The notes: a model not told the origin generated them from the sequence alone. A stretch of 64,000 nucleotides of DNA from Herbaspirillum rubrisubalbicans (GCF_003719195.1 NZ_CP024996.1:1922001-1986000); one strand, 5' to 3'. Positions 1 through 8,748 are shown, numbered from the stretch's first letter. A program made the numbers and translations.

Positions 1-892
1 GGGCGGCGCGTGCCGGATGCTGGGTGGACAGATGTCTGAGCACTTGCTTCATGCACCAGGCGCGCGACAGGTTCAAGCCATCCAGGTGGGCTACCTTGGG
101 ATCGGTCGGGTCCGAGACGTGGGCTGGTTGCATCAGTTGCGCGACCTCGGCCACGCGCGGCAGGTATTGATCGAACCAGGCCGGGAACGCCTCGGCATTC
201 ATCACCTTGCTCATCAGTAGCGCTTCGGTCAATGCGCCGGAGATGAATTCGTCGCCACCCGGTTCGTACTGGACCGGATAGTCAGTGTCGGCGCCATAGT
301 GGCGCTGCGACCAGTCGATGATCACGCTTTCCAGTTCGCTGTCTTGGACGTGGTGTGCATAGTCCAGCGACAGCGCCAGGGAAAACGCGGTGTTGAAGTG
401 TGCGCCGACGCGGATCGGATAGCTGAGCTTGGACAGGTAGTCCAGCAGACGACGGCGGATTTCGGTGGTCAGCGGCTGCATCGCAGTGTGCCATTGGCGC
501 GCTTGCGGATGGGCCGATACCAGCAATTCCTGGTCCAGGGCCAACAACCAGGCGAAGCCGTAAGGACGTTCGAAAGGAGCGCGATTGGGAGCGCGGAAAT
601 AATCGGTCTCGCGCTCCATCAGCTCGGGCGTGAAATGCTCATCGAAGAGGGCAGTGATCTCATCGGCAGCGGGGAGCCCGGGATACAGGCGCAGGCAACG
701 CAGCAGCAGCCAATATCCATGCACCGCCGAATGCCAGTCATAGCAACCATAGAACACCGGATGCATAGCGCGCGGCGAGAGCACATCCTCGGGGCCGTTG
801 AGCAGGTGCATGATGTGGTTGGGATATTCCTGGCGCAGGTAGGTCAGCGGCATGCGGGCAAAGGCTTCGGCCCGTTCGATGGTCAGTTGCAT
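1..892 (-). CDS. DUF2891 family protein, 3' end cut by window edge
   Basis: The reverse strand is open from an ATG at 890-892 to the window edge, giving at least 297 residues; the C-terminus is missing. Conserved-looking stretches include HPVFYGCYDWHSAVHG near residue 43, FNTAFSLALSLDYA in the middle and HLDGLNLSRAW near the cut end. These match my recollection of the DUF2891 family, whose biochemical function is not established. There is no signal peptide or membrane segment, so it is probably cytoplasmic. It lies 88 bases downstream of the DUF979 gene on the same strand and probably belongs to the same transcription unit as the 5-oxoprolinase genes. A role in pyroglutamate or peptide salvage is inferred from context only. 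Confidence 0.75.
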   Translation of the reverse strand, partial: MQLTIERAEAFARMPLTYLRQEYPNHIMHLLNGPEDVLSPRAMHPVFYGCYDWHSAVHGYWLLLRCLRLYPGLPAADEITALFDEHFTPELMERETDYFRAPNRAPFERPYGFAWLLALDQELLVSAHPQARQWHTAMQPLTTEIRRRLLDYLSKLSYPIRVGAHFNTAFSLALSLDYAHHVQDSELESVIIDWSQRHYGADTDYPVQYEPGGDEFISGALTEALLMSKVMNAEAFPAWFDQYLPRVAEVAQLMQPAHVSDPTDPKVAHLDGLNLSRAWCMKQVLRHLSTQHPARAA

Positions 893-980
893 GGAGACTC
901 CTTGAAATGAGGTAAGGCGGACGTGGTCAGCAGCATGGCGGCGCGTGCCACGTCCGGGGTGGCGCGATGTGGTGCAACGA

Positions 981-1967
981 TCAGCGGAAGGCGAGGAAGT
1001 ACATCAGCAATACGTTGACCGCCAGCAGCGTCAAGGCGGTAGGAATCTGCACCTTGATGACCTGGTACTTGTTCTTCAGTTCCAGCAGCGCGGCCGGCAC
1101 GATGTTGTAGTTGGCCGCCATCGGCGTCATCAGCGTGCCGCAATAGCCGGAGTACATGCCGATGGACACCAGCGGCGCCGGATCGGCGTGATGGCCCAGG
1201 ATCAGGAAGGGCAGGGCGATGCCCGCACTCATCACCGGGAAGGCGGCAAAGGCGTTGCCCATCACCATGGTAAAGAGCGCCATGCCCACGCAATAGATCA
1301 CCACCACCAGGAAACGGTTGTCCGGATTGACGAACAGGCTCACCACGTGTTGCACCGAGTTGCCGGTCTTGGCGGCCACGAACACGCCGCCCAGCATGGC
1401 CAGCATCAGCGGCAGGATTGCCGCCCAGCCGATCGAGTCCACCAGGCGACGCGACTGGCGCACTGCCTGCAAGGGCGTACCACGGGTCAGCACGCAGCCG
1501 GCGATGAGCGCACACACACAGGCTACGCACAGGGCTGCCAGCGTCAGTTGCTTCTGGTCCAGCAGCATCATGCCGCCCACCGAGACGCCCTTGAGCAGCA
1601 CGGTACAGGCCACCGTGATGACCGGGATCAGCACCGCCGGGAAGAACAGCCAATTGCCCAGGCGTTTGGAGGAAGCCACGCGCTCGTCCTGAGTGGAGGT
1701 GGCATAGCTGCCCATGGAGAGCATCCCGGTGCCGGCGATCAGGGAAATGATGATGACGGTGCCGCCGATGATGCGGTGGGCCATGGACTTACCGAGCTGC
1801 TCCACCAGCAGGTCGCCGAACAGGAACACGGCACCGAAGAGGAACCAGAACAGGGCCGTGGTGAGGCGCTTGGGGTTGCCCTTGTCGCGCAGGGTCATCA
1901 CGGTGAGCATCATGACGATGATGCCGATGAGGTAGTAGATGCGGTTGATGGAAATGAGCGTATTCAT
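981..1967 (-). CDS. DUF979 family membrane protein
   Basis: A 328-residue, strongly hydrophobic protein beginning MNTLISINRIYYLIG, with about nine or ten predicted membrane segments by eye. The start at 1965-1967 was chosen because its ATG overlaps the TGA of the upstream DUF969 gene (ATGA), a sign of translational coupling; a longer in-frame extension would run into that gene. DUF979 proteins are typically encoded next to DUF969 proteins, and the pair is often found with pyroglutamyl peptidase or 5-oxoprolinase genes. That association suggests a two-component inner-membrane permease, perhaps for 5-oxoproline or a related compound. Transport has not been shown here; substrate and direction are inference. 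Confidence 0.85.
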   Translation of the reverse strand: MNTLISINRIYYLIGIIVMMLTVMTLRDKGNPKRLTTALFWFLFGAVFLFGDLLVEQLGKSMAHRIIGGTVIIISLIAGTGMLSMGSYATSTQDERVASSKRLGNWLFFPAVLIPVITVACTVLLKGVSVGGMMLLDQKQLTLAALCVACVCALIAGCVLTRGTPLQAVRQSRRLVDSIGWAAILPLMLAMLGGVFVAAKTGNSVQHVVSLFVNPDNRFLVVVIYCVGMALFTMVMGNAFAAFPVMSAGIALPFLILGHHADPAPLVSIGMYSGYCGTLMTPMAANYNIVPAALLELKNKYQVIKVQIPTALTLLAVNVLLMYFLAFR

Positions 1968-2692
1968 GCGGACACCTTGGCGGCAGCGGATTGGGTGGTT
2001 TTCCACGCATCGACGTCGCGGCGGATGGACGCGTCCAGGCGGGTCAGACGGAACATGTGGATCACCAGTGCCGACAGCGCAGTGGGGATGGCCCACAGGC
2101 CGATGTGCAGCGGTTCGATGTTGCTGATGCCGTTTTCCTTGAGGAAGGCATCCATCAACAGCACGGCGCCGAAGGCGATGAAGATGTCTTCGCCGAAGAA
2201 TACGGCGATGTTGTCGCAGGCGGCGGCATGGGCTTTGATCTTGTCGCGGATGTGTTGCGGCAGGTCTTCGCCATAGGTGCTCACCGCCGCGCCTTCGGCC
2301 ATCGGGGCCAGCAGCGGACGCACGGTCTGCGCCTGGCCACCGAGATAGATCAGGCCCAGTGCCGCGGTGCCTTCACGCAGGATGAAGTAGAGCATCAGGA
2401 TGCGCGCCGAGGTTGCGCTGGCGATGCTGGAAATCCAGGCCTGGGCGCGTTCCTTCAGACCGTAGTGTTCGAGCAGGCCGATGATGGGCAGGATCAGCAG
2501 GAAGGTCGCCAGCGAACGGCTGTTGACGAACTTCTCGCCGAAGGTTTCCAGCAACATGCCGAAATCCATGCCCACTGAGAGGCCGGTGGTCAGACCGGCC
2601 ACCGTGACCACCAGCAGCGGATTGAAACGCAAGGCAAAACCGGCCACGACGATCGGTATCCCGATCAGTGGTAACAGTGTCGTACTCTCCAT
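1964..2692 (-). CDS. DUF969 family membrane protein
   Basis: A 242-residue protein starting MESTTLLPLIGIPIVV. The start at 2690-2692 is preceded by AGGGAG six bases upstream; an in-frame start 12 codons earlier lacks such support. The N-terminal half carries several hydrophobic segments, the middle has a polar stretch (residues about 125-170), and a further hydrophobic pair precedes a charged tail. It is translationally coupled to the DUF979 gene by a 4-base ATGA overlap. Family knowledge: DUF969 and DUF979 travel as a pair, commonly beside genes for pyroglutamate metabolism. The 259-base gap between pxpA and this gene could hold its own promoter, but I see no convincing one. Confidence 0.85.
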   Translation of the reverse strand: MESTTLLPLIGIPIVVAGFALRFNPLLVVTVAGLTTGLSVGMDFGMLLETFGEKFVNSRSLATFLLILPIIGLLEHYGLKERAQAWISSIASATSARILMLYFILREGTAALGLIYLGGQAQTVRPLLAPMAEGAAVSTYGEDLPQHIRDKIKAHAAACDNIAVFFGEDIFIAFGAVLLMDAFLKENGISNIEPLHIGLWAIPTALSALVIHMFRLTRLDASIRRDVDAWKTTQSAAAKVSA

Positions 2693-2951
2693 GTAAAACT
2701 CCCTATGTGAATGAGAAGAAAATCCCATCGCCGGTGTGCAAGGTCCGTGCCACCAATGTCGTGGAAAGCCTTATCCAGACTGCCTTTGCGGGGTGTATGG
2801 ACGTGACTTTTCCTGCGACCTCACGGGCCTCATTGCGGCGACTTTTCTTATTGCTCTTGGAACGAAACTACAGCTTGCGACTACCTTGAATCAGGACGCG
2901 TTGCGCAACATCCCGCCCAGTGCGACGGCGCGCAGCACGCGGAAAAAACCT

Positions 2952-3692
2952 TCATATCGCCGCGCGCACGGCAATCTGCTGCGCGTGCAGGCGTGCACGA
3001 ATCTGGCGCGCAAAATCCAGTGCATGTGGTCCATCTCCGTGCAGGCAGACGGTCTGCGCATTGACGCTGACGATACTGCCGTCGATGGCCTTGACCTTCT
3101 TTTGCTTGACCAGCATGAGGGTCTGGGCGATGGCATCCTGGTCGTTCTCGATCATGGCGCCCGGCTTGCTGCGGGCGACCAGGCTGCCATCGGCCTCGTA
3201 GGCGCGATCGGCGAAGACTTCTTCCACGGCATTGAGATCGGCATGACGGGCGGCGGCGATCAGTTCGCTGCCGGCCAGGCCATACAGGCTCAACTCGGGA
3301 TTGAAGGTGCGGATGGCCGCGCAGATCGCATTGGCCAGCACCGCATCCTTGGCGGCCTGGTTGTAGAGCGCGCCGTGCGGCTTGACGTGGGTCATGCGAC
3401 CGCCTTCGGCGCGCACGATGGCTTGCAGCGCGCCCAGTTGATACAACATGCCGCTGACGATTTCCTCGGGCGGCAACTGCATGGCGCTGCGGCCGAAATT
3501 CTCGCGGTCGGGAAAGCTGGGATGGGCGCCGATGGCCACGTGGTTCTGGATCGCCCAGCGCACGCTGCGGCGCATGGTGTTGGCATCGCCCGCGTGCCAG
3601 CCGCAGGCGATGTTGGCCGAGCTGACCAGGGTCAGCAGTTGTTCATCGGTGTCGCAGCCTTCGCCGAGATCGGCATTGAGGTCGATATGCAT
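2952..3692 (-). CDS. pxpA: 5-oxoprolinase subunit A (LamB/YcsF family)
   Basis: PxpA is one of three subunits of the prokaryotic ATP-dependent 5-oxoprolinase, which opens 5-oxoproline (pyroglutamate) to glutamate. The 246-residue protein has the LamB/YcsF hallmarks: [12 protein letters not shown] at the N-terminus, [10 protein letters not shown] near residue 27, [14 protein letters not shown] near 54 and [11 protein letters not shown] near 104. The length is usual for the family. It follows pxpC by 9 bases on the same strand, and all three subunits are present and intact. Cytoplasmic. The older annotation 'lactam utilization protein LamB' refers to the same family. Confidence 0.95.
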   Translation of the reverse strand: MHIDLNADLGEGCDTDEQLLTLVSSANIACGWHAGDANTMRRSVRWAIQNHVAIGAHPSFPDRENFGRSAMQLPPEEIVSGMLYQLGALQAIVRAEGGRMTHVKPHGALYNQAAKDAVLANAICAAIRTFNPELSLYGLAGSELIAAARHADLNAVEEVFADRAYEADGSLVARSKPGAMIENDQDAIAQTLMLVKQKKVKAIDGSIVSVNAQTVCLHGDGPHALDFARQIRARLHAQQIAVRAAI

Positions 3693-3701
3693 GGCGTTCC
3701 C

Positions 3702-4745
3702 TTATTTCTTGTAGAGCGTGGCGCGCGACCAGTCCAGTGCGGCGACCGTGGCGCGGATGGCGTCGAGATAGCGTTGCTGTTCCTCGGCGGCGGCCAGGGC
3801 GTCGGCCAGTTCGCAGGGTTCCAGGCGCAGTGTGGCATTCAGTGGCGCTTGCGCCAGCTTCCACAGGTCGGCACCGATGACTACGCCGATCTTGGGATAG
3901 CCGCCGGTGGTCTGGGCATCGCCCATCAGGATGATGGGCTGGCCGGAAGGCGGTACCTGGATCACGCCCGGCACCACGCCGTGCGAGAGCATGTCGCGGC
4001 TGTGCTTGCGCTTGAGTTCCGGTCCTTGCAGGCGATAGCCCATGCGGTTGCTGTTGGGCGTGACGCGCCAGGTATCGGACCACAATGCCTCGCGGGAGGC
4101 CTTGCTGAATTGCTCGAACTCGGGGCCGGGCAGTACGCGCAGGGTGACGTGCTGGCTGTGCTCATCGGCACGCAGCGCCAGACCGCTCCAGCGTGGCGAG
4201 CGCACCCCGAAGGCCGGGCCATGTACGGCCTCGGAGGCGGCTTGCGCGTCGCCGATGGGGAGCTTGTCACCGCGTTTGAGCGGGCGTCCCTGAAGGCCGC
4301 CGAAGCCGGCCTTCAGATCCGTGCTGCGCGAGCCCAGCACCAGGGGAACATCAATGCCCCCGGCCACGGCCAGGTAGGTGCGCATACTGTGGCGTGGCGC
4401 CTGGTCGGGGGAGTTGAGTGAGTCGGCAGCGCTCGGACTGAGCTTGAGCACGCTGCCGGCCTGGACCGGTACGCTCCAGCAGGCCGCGATGGGCTGGCCG
4501 TCGAGGGTGGCGCCGATGTCGTCGCCGCCCAGCGCGATGCGGGTGGCCCGGGTGAAGCGCAGTTCGGCCACGCCCATGGTGATTTCAAGGCCGGCGGCCT
4601 CGATCGGATTGCCGACCAGCAGATTGGCACTGGCCAAGGCCAGGGTATTGAGTGCGCCACCGGGATGGATGCCCTGGCTGCGATGGCCGTAGCGGCCCAT
4701 GTCCTGTACCGAGGCCAACATGCCGGGTTGGAGGATTTCTATCAT
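3702..4745 (-). CDS. pxpC: 5-oxoprolinase subunit C (biotin-dependent carboxyltransferase-like, AHS2 domain)
   Basis: A 347-residue protein starting MIEILQPGMLASVQDMGRYG, the usual N-terminus of the AHS2/KipA-like family. The start at 4743-4745 was chosen because it overlaps the stop of pxpB (ATGA) and because a longer in-frame reading would add 28 atypical residues lying inside pxpB. Other family features are HPGGALNTLALASANLLVGN early in the protein and GDAQTTGGYPKIG near residue 280. It works with PxpA and PxpB as 5-oxoprolinase. Similar domains occur in urea amidolyase and in KipA, which explains misleading names in databases. Confidence 0.93.
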   Translation of the reverse strand: MIEILQPGMLASVQDMGRYGHRSQGIHPGGALNTLALASANLLVGNPIEAAGLEITMGVAELRFTRATRIALGGDDIGATLDGQPIAACWSVPVQAGSVLKLSPSAADSLNSPDQAPRHSMRTYLAVAGGIDVPLVLGSRSTDLKAGFGGLQGRPLKRGDKLPIGDAQAASEAVHGPAFGVRSPRWSGLALRADEHSQHVTLRVLPGPEFEQFSKASREALWSDTWRVTPNSNRMGYRLQGPELKRKHSRDMLSHGVVPGVIQVPPSGQPIILMGDAQTTGGYPKIGVVIGADLWKLAQAPLNATLRLEPCELADALAAAEEQQRYLDAIRATVAALDWSRATLYKK

Positions 4746-5395
4746 GAGGCCACGCGCTCCACGGTAAAACGTACCCGGTCGCCGGGACGCAGCAGCGTCG
4801 GCGCTTCCTGGTCGGGATTGAACAAGCACAGCGAGGTGCGACCGATCAATTGCCAGCCTCCCGGCGAGGCCATGGGGTAGATGCCGGTCTGCTCGCCACC
4901 GATGCCCACCGAGCCGGCCGGGATGCTCACGCGCGGAGTGGTGTGGCGCGGCGTGGCCAGGCTGGCGTCAAGCCCGCCCAGGTAGGCGAAGCCGGGCAGA
5001 AAGCCGATGAAATAGACCACGTAGTCGGCACCGCTGTGGCGCTCGATCACTTCATCGACCGACAGGCCGGTGTGGCGCGCCACATGCTCCAGGTCGGGGC
5101 CGGCCGCACCGCCATAGACCACCGGAATCTCGACGGTGCGGCCGGTGCTGCGCTCGCCGCTGAGCTTGGGCCAGGTCTTGGTGATGCGCTGGGCCAGGCT
5201 GTCCAGGTCGAGCACCGGGCGTTTGGTGATGAGGGTCAGGTTGTTCATGCCGGGCACGACTTCGCTGACTTCGTCCCAACTGCCGGCCAGTTCGGCCAGG
5301 GCCCAGATGCGTTGCTGTTGCGGCAGGGTGGCCGGGGCCGGCAGGCTGCACAGCAGCGCGCGATCGCCCAGCGGGTGGAGGTGAGGTGGCTGCAT
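4742..5395 (-). CDS. pxpB: 5-oxoprolinase subunit B (AHS1/KipI-like)
   Basis: A 217-residue protein of the AHS1 (KipI-like) family, first gene of the leftward pxpB-pxpC-pxpA cluster. The start at 5393-5395 (MQPPHLHPLGDRALL) fits the family N-terminus; the upstream extension is low in similarity and lies in the AT-rich control region. Visible family motifs are PVVYGGAAGPDLEHVA in the middle, FLPGFAYLGGLD and GSVGIGGEQTGIYPMASPGGW toward the C-terminus. It contributes to ATP-dependent opening of 5-oxoproline with PxpC and PxpA. Its stop codon overlaps the pxpC start. The gene faces a MarR-type regulator across about 200 bases, which is the likely control point for the cluster. Confidence 0.93.
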   Translation of the reverse strand: MQPPHLHPLGDRALLCSLPAPATLPQQQRIWALAELAGSWDEVSEVVPGMNNLTLITKRPVLDLDSLAQRITKTWPKLSGERSTGRTVEIPVVYGGAAGPDLEHVARHTGLSVDEVIERHSGADYVVYFIGFLPGFAYLGGLDASLATPRHTTPRVSIPAGSVGIGGEQTGIYPMASPGGWQLIGRTSLCLFNPDQEAPTLLRPGDRVRFTVERVAS

Positions 5396-5528
5396 GTGTC
5401 TCGCTTTGCCTGATGTGGTTGAGAACCCGCCGCTGCTGCCGAGATGGTCGGTGGGGGCAAGGTGCGTCCGGTGATGCCCTGCTTTTTTGCGGATATTACA
5501 TTTCAAAGAAAATATAAACAATATGTCG

Positions 5529-5541
5529 ATAAATTATTTAT
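5529..5541. promoter_or_regulatory. AT-rich inverted repeat, candidate operator between pxpB and the MarR-type gene
   Basis: A perfect 6+6 inverted repeat ATAAAT-T-ATTTAT lies in the divergent intergenic region in a conspicuously AT-rich stretch. A TATAGT hexamer at 5555-5560 could serve as the -10 element of the rightward promoter. MarR-family dimers commonly bind such short palindromes close to the promoter of their own gene. Binding here is inference. Confidence 0.4.
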
Positions 5542-5595
5542 TTGGTCTTTACGCTATAGTGTGGCCATTCTGCCGCCCTGACTTATCTGCTTCCC

Positions 5596-6168
5596 ATGAG
5601 CCAAGAGAACAACGAGACGTCCACCCCGCTCCAGCCTGATGTGCAAGATGCCGTGAGGGTTCCGCGTCCGACCAAGATCGTGTCTTCCCAGCATCTGGTG
5701 TCCGAGCGCAGTGCCGAGCTCTCCGAGCTCGAATACGCGCTCATCATGGCCAGCAATGCCTTCAACCGCTGGATGGTGCGCTGCATGGCGGCGGCCGGCG
5801 CCAAGGACATGACGGCCATCGAGGTGTCGCTGTTGCATCACGTCAATCATCGCGAGCGCAAGAAAAAACTGGCCGATATCTGTTTCGTGTTGAACGTCGA
5901 GGATACCCACGTGGTCACCTATGCCTTGAAGAAGCTGGTCAAGGCTGGTTACGTCAAGAGCGAGAAGGCCGGCAAGGAACTGCTGTTCTCGACCACTGCT
6001 GAAGGGCAGGCGCTGTGCATGAAGTATCGCGAGGTGCGCGAGCGCTGCCTCATCGAGGTCCAGGTCGAGAGCGGTATCCCCAATCAGGCCATTGGCGAAG
6101 CGGCGCAATTGCTGCGCAATGCCTCCGGGCTGTATGACACGGCAGCGCGGGCGGCGGCTTCGCTTTAA
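5596..6168 (+). CDS. MarR-type winged-helix transcriptional regulator
   Basis: A 190-residue protein with a polar N-terminal tail of about 40 residues and then a winged-helix domain: LSELEYALIMASNAFNRWMVR, followed by MTAIEVSLLHHVNHRERKKKLADICFV (helix-turn-helix region, split here at natural boundaries) and a wing of the type GYVKSEKAGKELLFSTT. This is the layout of MarR-related regulators. It is divergent from the pxp cluster and 27 bases upstream of a quinone oxidoreductase on its own strand. Control of the pxp genes, possibly with 5-oxoproline or a derivative as ligand, is a reasonable inference from position. The ligand cannot be read from the sequence. Confidence 0.8.
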   Translation: MSQENNETSTPLQPDVQDAVRVPRPTKIVSSQHLVSERSAELSELEYALIMASNAFNRWMVRCMAAAGAKDMTAIEVSLLHHVNHRERKKKLADICFVLNVEDTHVVTYALKKLVKAGYVKSEKAGKELLFSTTAEGQALCMKYREVRERCLIEVQVESGIPNQAIGEAAQLLRNASGLYDTAARAAASL

Positions 6169-6195
6169 GGTCAATCTGAATGAAGGATAGGACAT

Positions 6196-7173
6196 ATGCG
6201 TGCAATCGAAATCAAGGAATTTGGCGGTCCCGAGGTCTTGCAGGCCTGTGAGCGCCCGGTGCCGGCGTTGAAGTCCGGTGAGGTACTCATCAAGGTCCAT
6301 GCGGCTGGGGTGAACCGCCCGGATGTGTTTCAGCGCACCGGCAACTATCCGGTGCCGCCCGGCGCCTCCGACTTGCCGGGCCTGGAAGTGGCCGGTGAGA
6401 TCGTGGCCGGTGAGCTGGGTGAGAGTGGCTTCCAACTGGGCGACCTGGTCTGCGCACTGGTGCAGGGAGGCGGATATGCAGAATTCTGCGCGGCGCCGCT
6501 GGCGCAATGCTTGCCGGTTCCCAAGGGCTTGAGTGCGCTGGAAGCGGCGGCGCTGCCGGAAAATTACTTCACGGTGTGGAGCAATGTCTTCGACCGTGGT
6601 CAGTTGTCAGGTGAAGAAACCTTACTGGTGCAAGGTGGCTCTTCCGGCATCGGCGTGACCGCCATCCAGATCGCCCGCGCGTTGGGGCATCGCGTCTTCG
6701 CCACGGCGGGCAGCGCTGAGAAGTGCCGCGCCTGTGAAGAGCTGGGCGCCGAGCGGGCCATCAACTACAAGACCGAGGATTTCGAGGCGGTGGTCAAGGA
6801 ATTGACCGATGGCCGCGGGGTGGATGTGATCCTGGATATGGTGGGCGGCGACTACCTGCCGCGCGAGATCAAGGCGCTGGCCGATGATGGTCGCCTGGTG
6901 TTCATCGCGCAACTGGGCGGCAGCAAGGGGCAGCTCGACATGGGGCAGGTGATGCGGCGCCGCCTGACCATTACCGGCTCGACCTTGCGTCCGCGTCCGG
7001 TGGCCTTCAAGGCGGCCATTGCCGCCAAGCTGCGCCAGCATGTCTGGCCGCTGATCGAAGCCGGCCAGATCAAGCCGGTGATCCACCAGCGCTTCCCGCT
7101 GGAGCAGGCAGCCCAGGCGCACGCCATGATGGAGTCGAGTGCCCACATCGGCAAGATCATGCTGGAACTGTGA
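6196..7173 (+). CDS. NAD(P)H:quinone oxidoreductase, PIG3/QOR type (zinc-free MDR)
   Basis: A 325-residue medium-chain dehydrogenase/reductase without the zinc ligands of alcohol dehydrogenases. The N-terminal GroES-like domain begins MRAIEIKEFGGPEVL and includes AAGVNRPDVFQRTG. The nucleotide-binding motif is GGSSGIGVTAIQIAR near residue 147. The SSGIG form and the overall sequence resemble the TP53I3/PIG3-like quinone oxidoreductases, which reduce quinones or reactive alkenals with NADPH. It is probably co-transcribed with the upstream MarR-type gene, a common pairing for stress-responsive reductases. The substrate is not known. The last codons run toward the tpiA promoter region without an obvious terminator. 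Confidence 0.9.
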   Translation: MRAIEIKEFGGPEVLQACERPVPALKSGEVLIKVHAAGVNRPDVFQRTGNYPVPPGASDLPGLEVAGEIVAGELGESGFQLGDLVCALVQGGGYAEFCAAPLAQCLPVPKGLSALEAAALPENYFTVWSNVFDRGQLSGEETLLVQGGSSGIGVTAIQIARALGHRVFATAGSAEKCRACEELGAERAINYKTEDFEAVVKELTDGRGVDVILDMVGGDYLPREIKALADDGRLVFIAQLGGSKGQLDMGQVMRRRLTITGSTLRPRPVAFKAAIAAKLRQHVWPLIEAGQIKPVIHQRFPLEQAAQAHAMMESSAHIGKIMLEL

Positions 7174-7210
7174 GGTCGTGGGCTTGGCCGGTGAGGGCGG
7201 ACGGTCCGGT

Positions 7211-7240
7211 TTGACCGTCTTTGCGCCAACCGGCTACAAT
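7211..7240 (+). promoter_or_regulatory. sigma-70 type promoter upstream of tpiA
   Basis: TTGACC at 7211-7216 and TACAAT at 7235-7240 are separated by 18 bases, a good match to the housekeeping consensus. They end about 44 bases before the tpiA start, so tpiA and secG can be expressed independently of the quinone oxidoreductase. Confidence 0.65.
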
Positions 7241-7283
7241 ACGAGGTTATCCAAATTGACACCCATCTCGTAGAACTCAGCCT

Positions 7284-8030
7284 ATGCGTCGCAAACTCGT
7301 AGCCGGTAACTGGAAAATGAATGGCAGCCTGGCTGCCAATGCGGCCTTGGTGGCCGGCATCAAAGAAGGCCTGCCGGCCGAGGTGTGCGACGTGGCCGTG
7401 TGTGTGCCGGCGCCTTACCTGGCGCAAGTGCAGGGCGCAGTGGCGGGTTCTCCGGTGGCGCTGGGAGCGCAGGATATGTCCGCACACGCTGCGGGTGCGT
7501 ACACCGGCGAGGTGTCGGCAGCGATGCTGCAGGAGTTCGGTGTGCATTACGTCATCCTCGGTCACTCCGAGCGTCGCGCCTATCATGGCGAGTCCGACGC
7601 GGCGGTGGCGGCCAAGACGGTGACGGCATTGAAGGCTGGCCTGGTGCCGGTGGTCTGCGTGGGGGAAACGCTGGAGCAGCGCGAAGCCGGCCAGACCAAT
7701 GAAATCGTCGGCGGTCAGCTGGACGTGGTATTGACGGCCCTGTCGAACGAGGACGCAGCGCGTATCGTCGTGGCCTACGAGCCGGTCTGGGCGATTGGCA
7801 CCGGCAAGACCGCCACGCCCGAGATGGCGCAGGAAGTGCACGCGATGCTGCGCGCGCGCCTGGGTGCCAAGAGTGCGGAAGCGGCGGCCAAGGTGCGCAT
7901 CCTGTACGGCGGCAGCATGAAGCCGGACAATGCGCAGCAACTGCTGGCCATGGCCGACATCGATGGCGGCCTGATCGGCGGCGCGGCATTGAAGGCAGAA
8001 GATTTCCTGGCCATCATCAAGGCGGCCTGA
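7284..8030 (+). CDS. tpiA: Triosephosphate isomerase
   Basis: TpiA interconverts dihydroxyacetone phosphate and glyceraldehyde 3-phosphate in glycolysis and gluconeogenesis. The 248-residue protein is of usual length and has the complete active site: GNWKMNG with Lys11, the GHSERR histidine near residue 92, and the [13 protein letters not shown] loop with the catalytic glutamate near 165, followed by [11 protein letters not shown] in the phosphate-binding region. Cytoplasmic homodimer in known members. It has its own promoter just upstream and is followed 80 bases later by secG. The tpiA-secG-tRNA-Leu-nuo order is widespread in proteobacteria and supports vertical inheritance of this stretch. 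Confidence 0.98.
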   Translation: MRRKLVAGNWKMNGSLAANAALVAGIKEGLPAEVCDVAVCVPAPYLAQVQGAVAGSPVALGAQDMSAHAAGAYTGEVSAAMLQEFGVHYVILGHSERRAYHGESDAAVAAKTVTALKAGLVPVVCVGETLEQREAGQTNEIVGGQLDVVLTALSNEDAARIVVAYEPVWAIGTGKTATPEMAQEVHAMLRARLGAKSAEAAAKVRILYGGSMKPDNAQQLLAMADIDGGLIGGAALKAEDFLAIIKAA

Positions 8031-8110
8031 AGTGAAGTAAGGGGTTTGTCAGTTGTCGAAGCCATACTTCGGCGGCAGGCGGTTGAAACATCAAGAGTGG
8101 ACTTGTTTAA

Positions 8111-8485
8111 ATGAATACTTTGTTTTTTGTTGTGGTTGTAGTTCAGGTGCTGGCGGCGCTGGCGATCATCGGCCTGGTGTTGTTGCAGCACGGTAAAGGC
8201 GCTGATATGGGTGCGGCTTTTGGCTCTGGTGCTTCCGGCAGCCTCTTCGGTGCCACCGGCTCCTCGAACTTCCTGTCGAAGTCGACCGCCGTGGCTGCAG
8301 GCATCTTCTTCGTTGCCACCCTGGGACTGACTTTTATCGGCAACCACCACGTCTCGCAAAGCGGTGGCGTGATGGATAATCTGCAGGCGCCGGCCGTTCC
8401 GGCTCAGCAGGCAGCCCCTGCGGCACCAGCTGCGCCGACCGAGGCGGCCAAGCCGGGCGACCAGTCCAGCCAGATTCCGAAATAA
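8111..8485 (+). CDS. secG: Preprotein translocase subunit SecG
   Basis: SecG is the small subunit of the SecYEG protein-conducting channel in the inner membrane and helps SecA-driven translocation. The 124-residue protein has two membrane segments (about residues 3-22 and 56-73) joined by the conserved cytoplasmic loop LQHGKGADMGAAFGSGASGSLFG. The C-terminus is an alanine/proline-rich tail, longer than the E. coli form but common in betaproteobacteria. It lies between tpiA and tRNA-Leu as in many proteobacteria. Confidence 0.95.
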   Translation: MNTLFFVVVVVQVLAALAIIGLVLLQHGKGADMGAAFGSGASGSLFGATGSSNFLSKSTAVAAGIFFVATLGLTFIGNHHVSQSGGVMDNLQAPAVPAQQAAPAAPAAPTEAAKPGDQSSQIPK

Positions 8486-8553
8486 GCCTTTGCGGAATTT
8501 GAAATAATCGAAGAATAAAGTAGTAAGAATCTTTCTTTTTCGCTGATTGTGCA

Positions 8554-8583
8554 TTGAACAAGAGTAACAAATGAAGGTACAAT
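8554..8583 (+). promoter_or_regulatory. Promoter of tRNA-Leu
   Basis: TTGAAC (8554-8559) and TACAAT (8578-8583) with an 18-base spacer lie directly before the tRNA. Predicted transcription start is near 8590, leaving a very short 5' leader. Confidence 0.65.
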
Positions 8584-8594
8584 AGCAGTCTCAG

Positions 8595-8679
8595 GCCGAC
8601 GTGGTGAAATTGGTAGACACGCTATCTTGAGGGGGTAGTGGCGAAAGCTGTACGAGTTCGAGTCTCGTCGTCGGCACCA
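8595..8679 (+). tRNA. tRNA-Leu(GAG)
   Basis: An 85-base tRNA with encoded CCA. The acceptor stem GCCGACG (8595-8601) pairs with CGTCGGC (8669-8675). The anticodon stem CTATC pairs with GGTAG around the loop TTGAGGG, giving anticodon GAG. The extended variable arm is typical of class II tRNA-Leu. It reads CUC and CUU codons. It has its own promoter and is followed by a terminator. Confidence 0.97.
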
Positions 8680-8692
8680 TAGAAATGAAATG

Positions 8693-8731
8693 AAAAGCCA
8701 GCGAAGGTCCTAGTGCCTGAGCTGGCTTTTT
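8693..8731 (+). terminator. Rho-independent terminator after tRNA-Leu
   Basis: AAAAGCCAGC (8693-8702) pairs with GCTGGCTTTT (8721-8730), with an 18-base loop and a run of five T. It separates the tRNA transcript from the nuo operon. Confidence 0.85.
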
Positions 8732-8748
8732 GTCGAGGAAGTTTCTGA

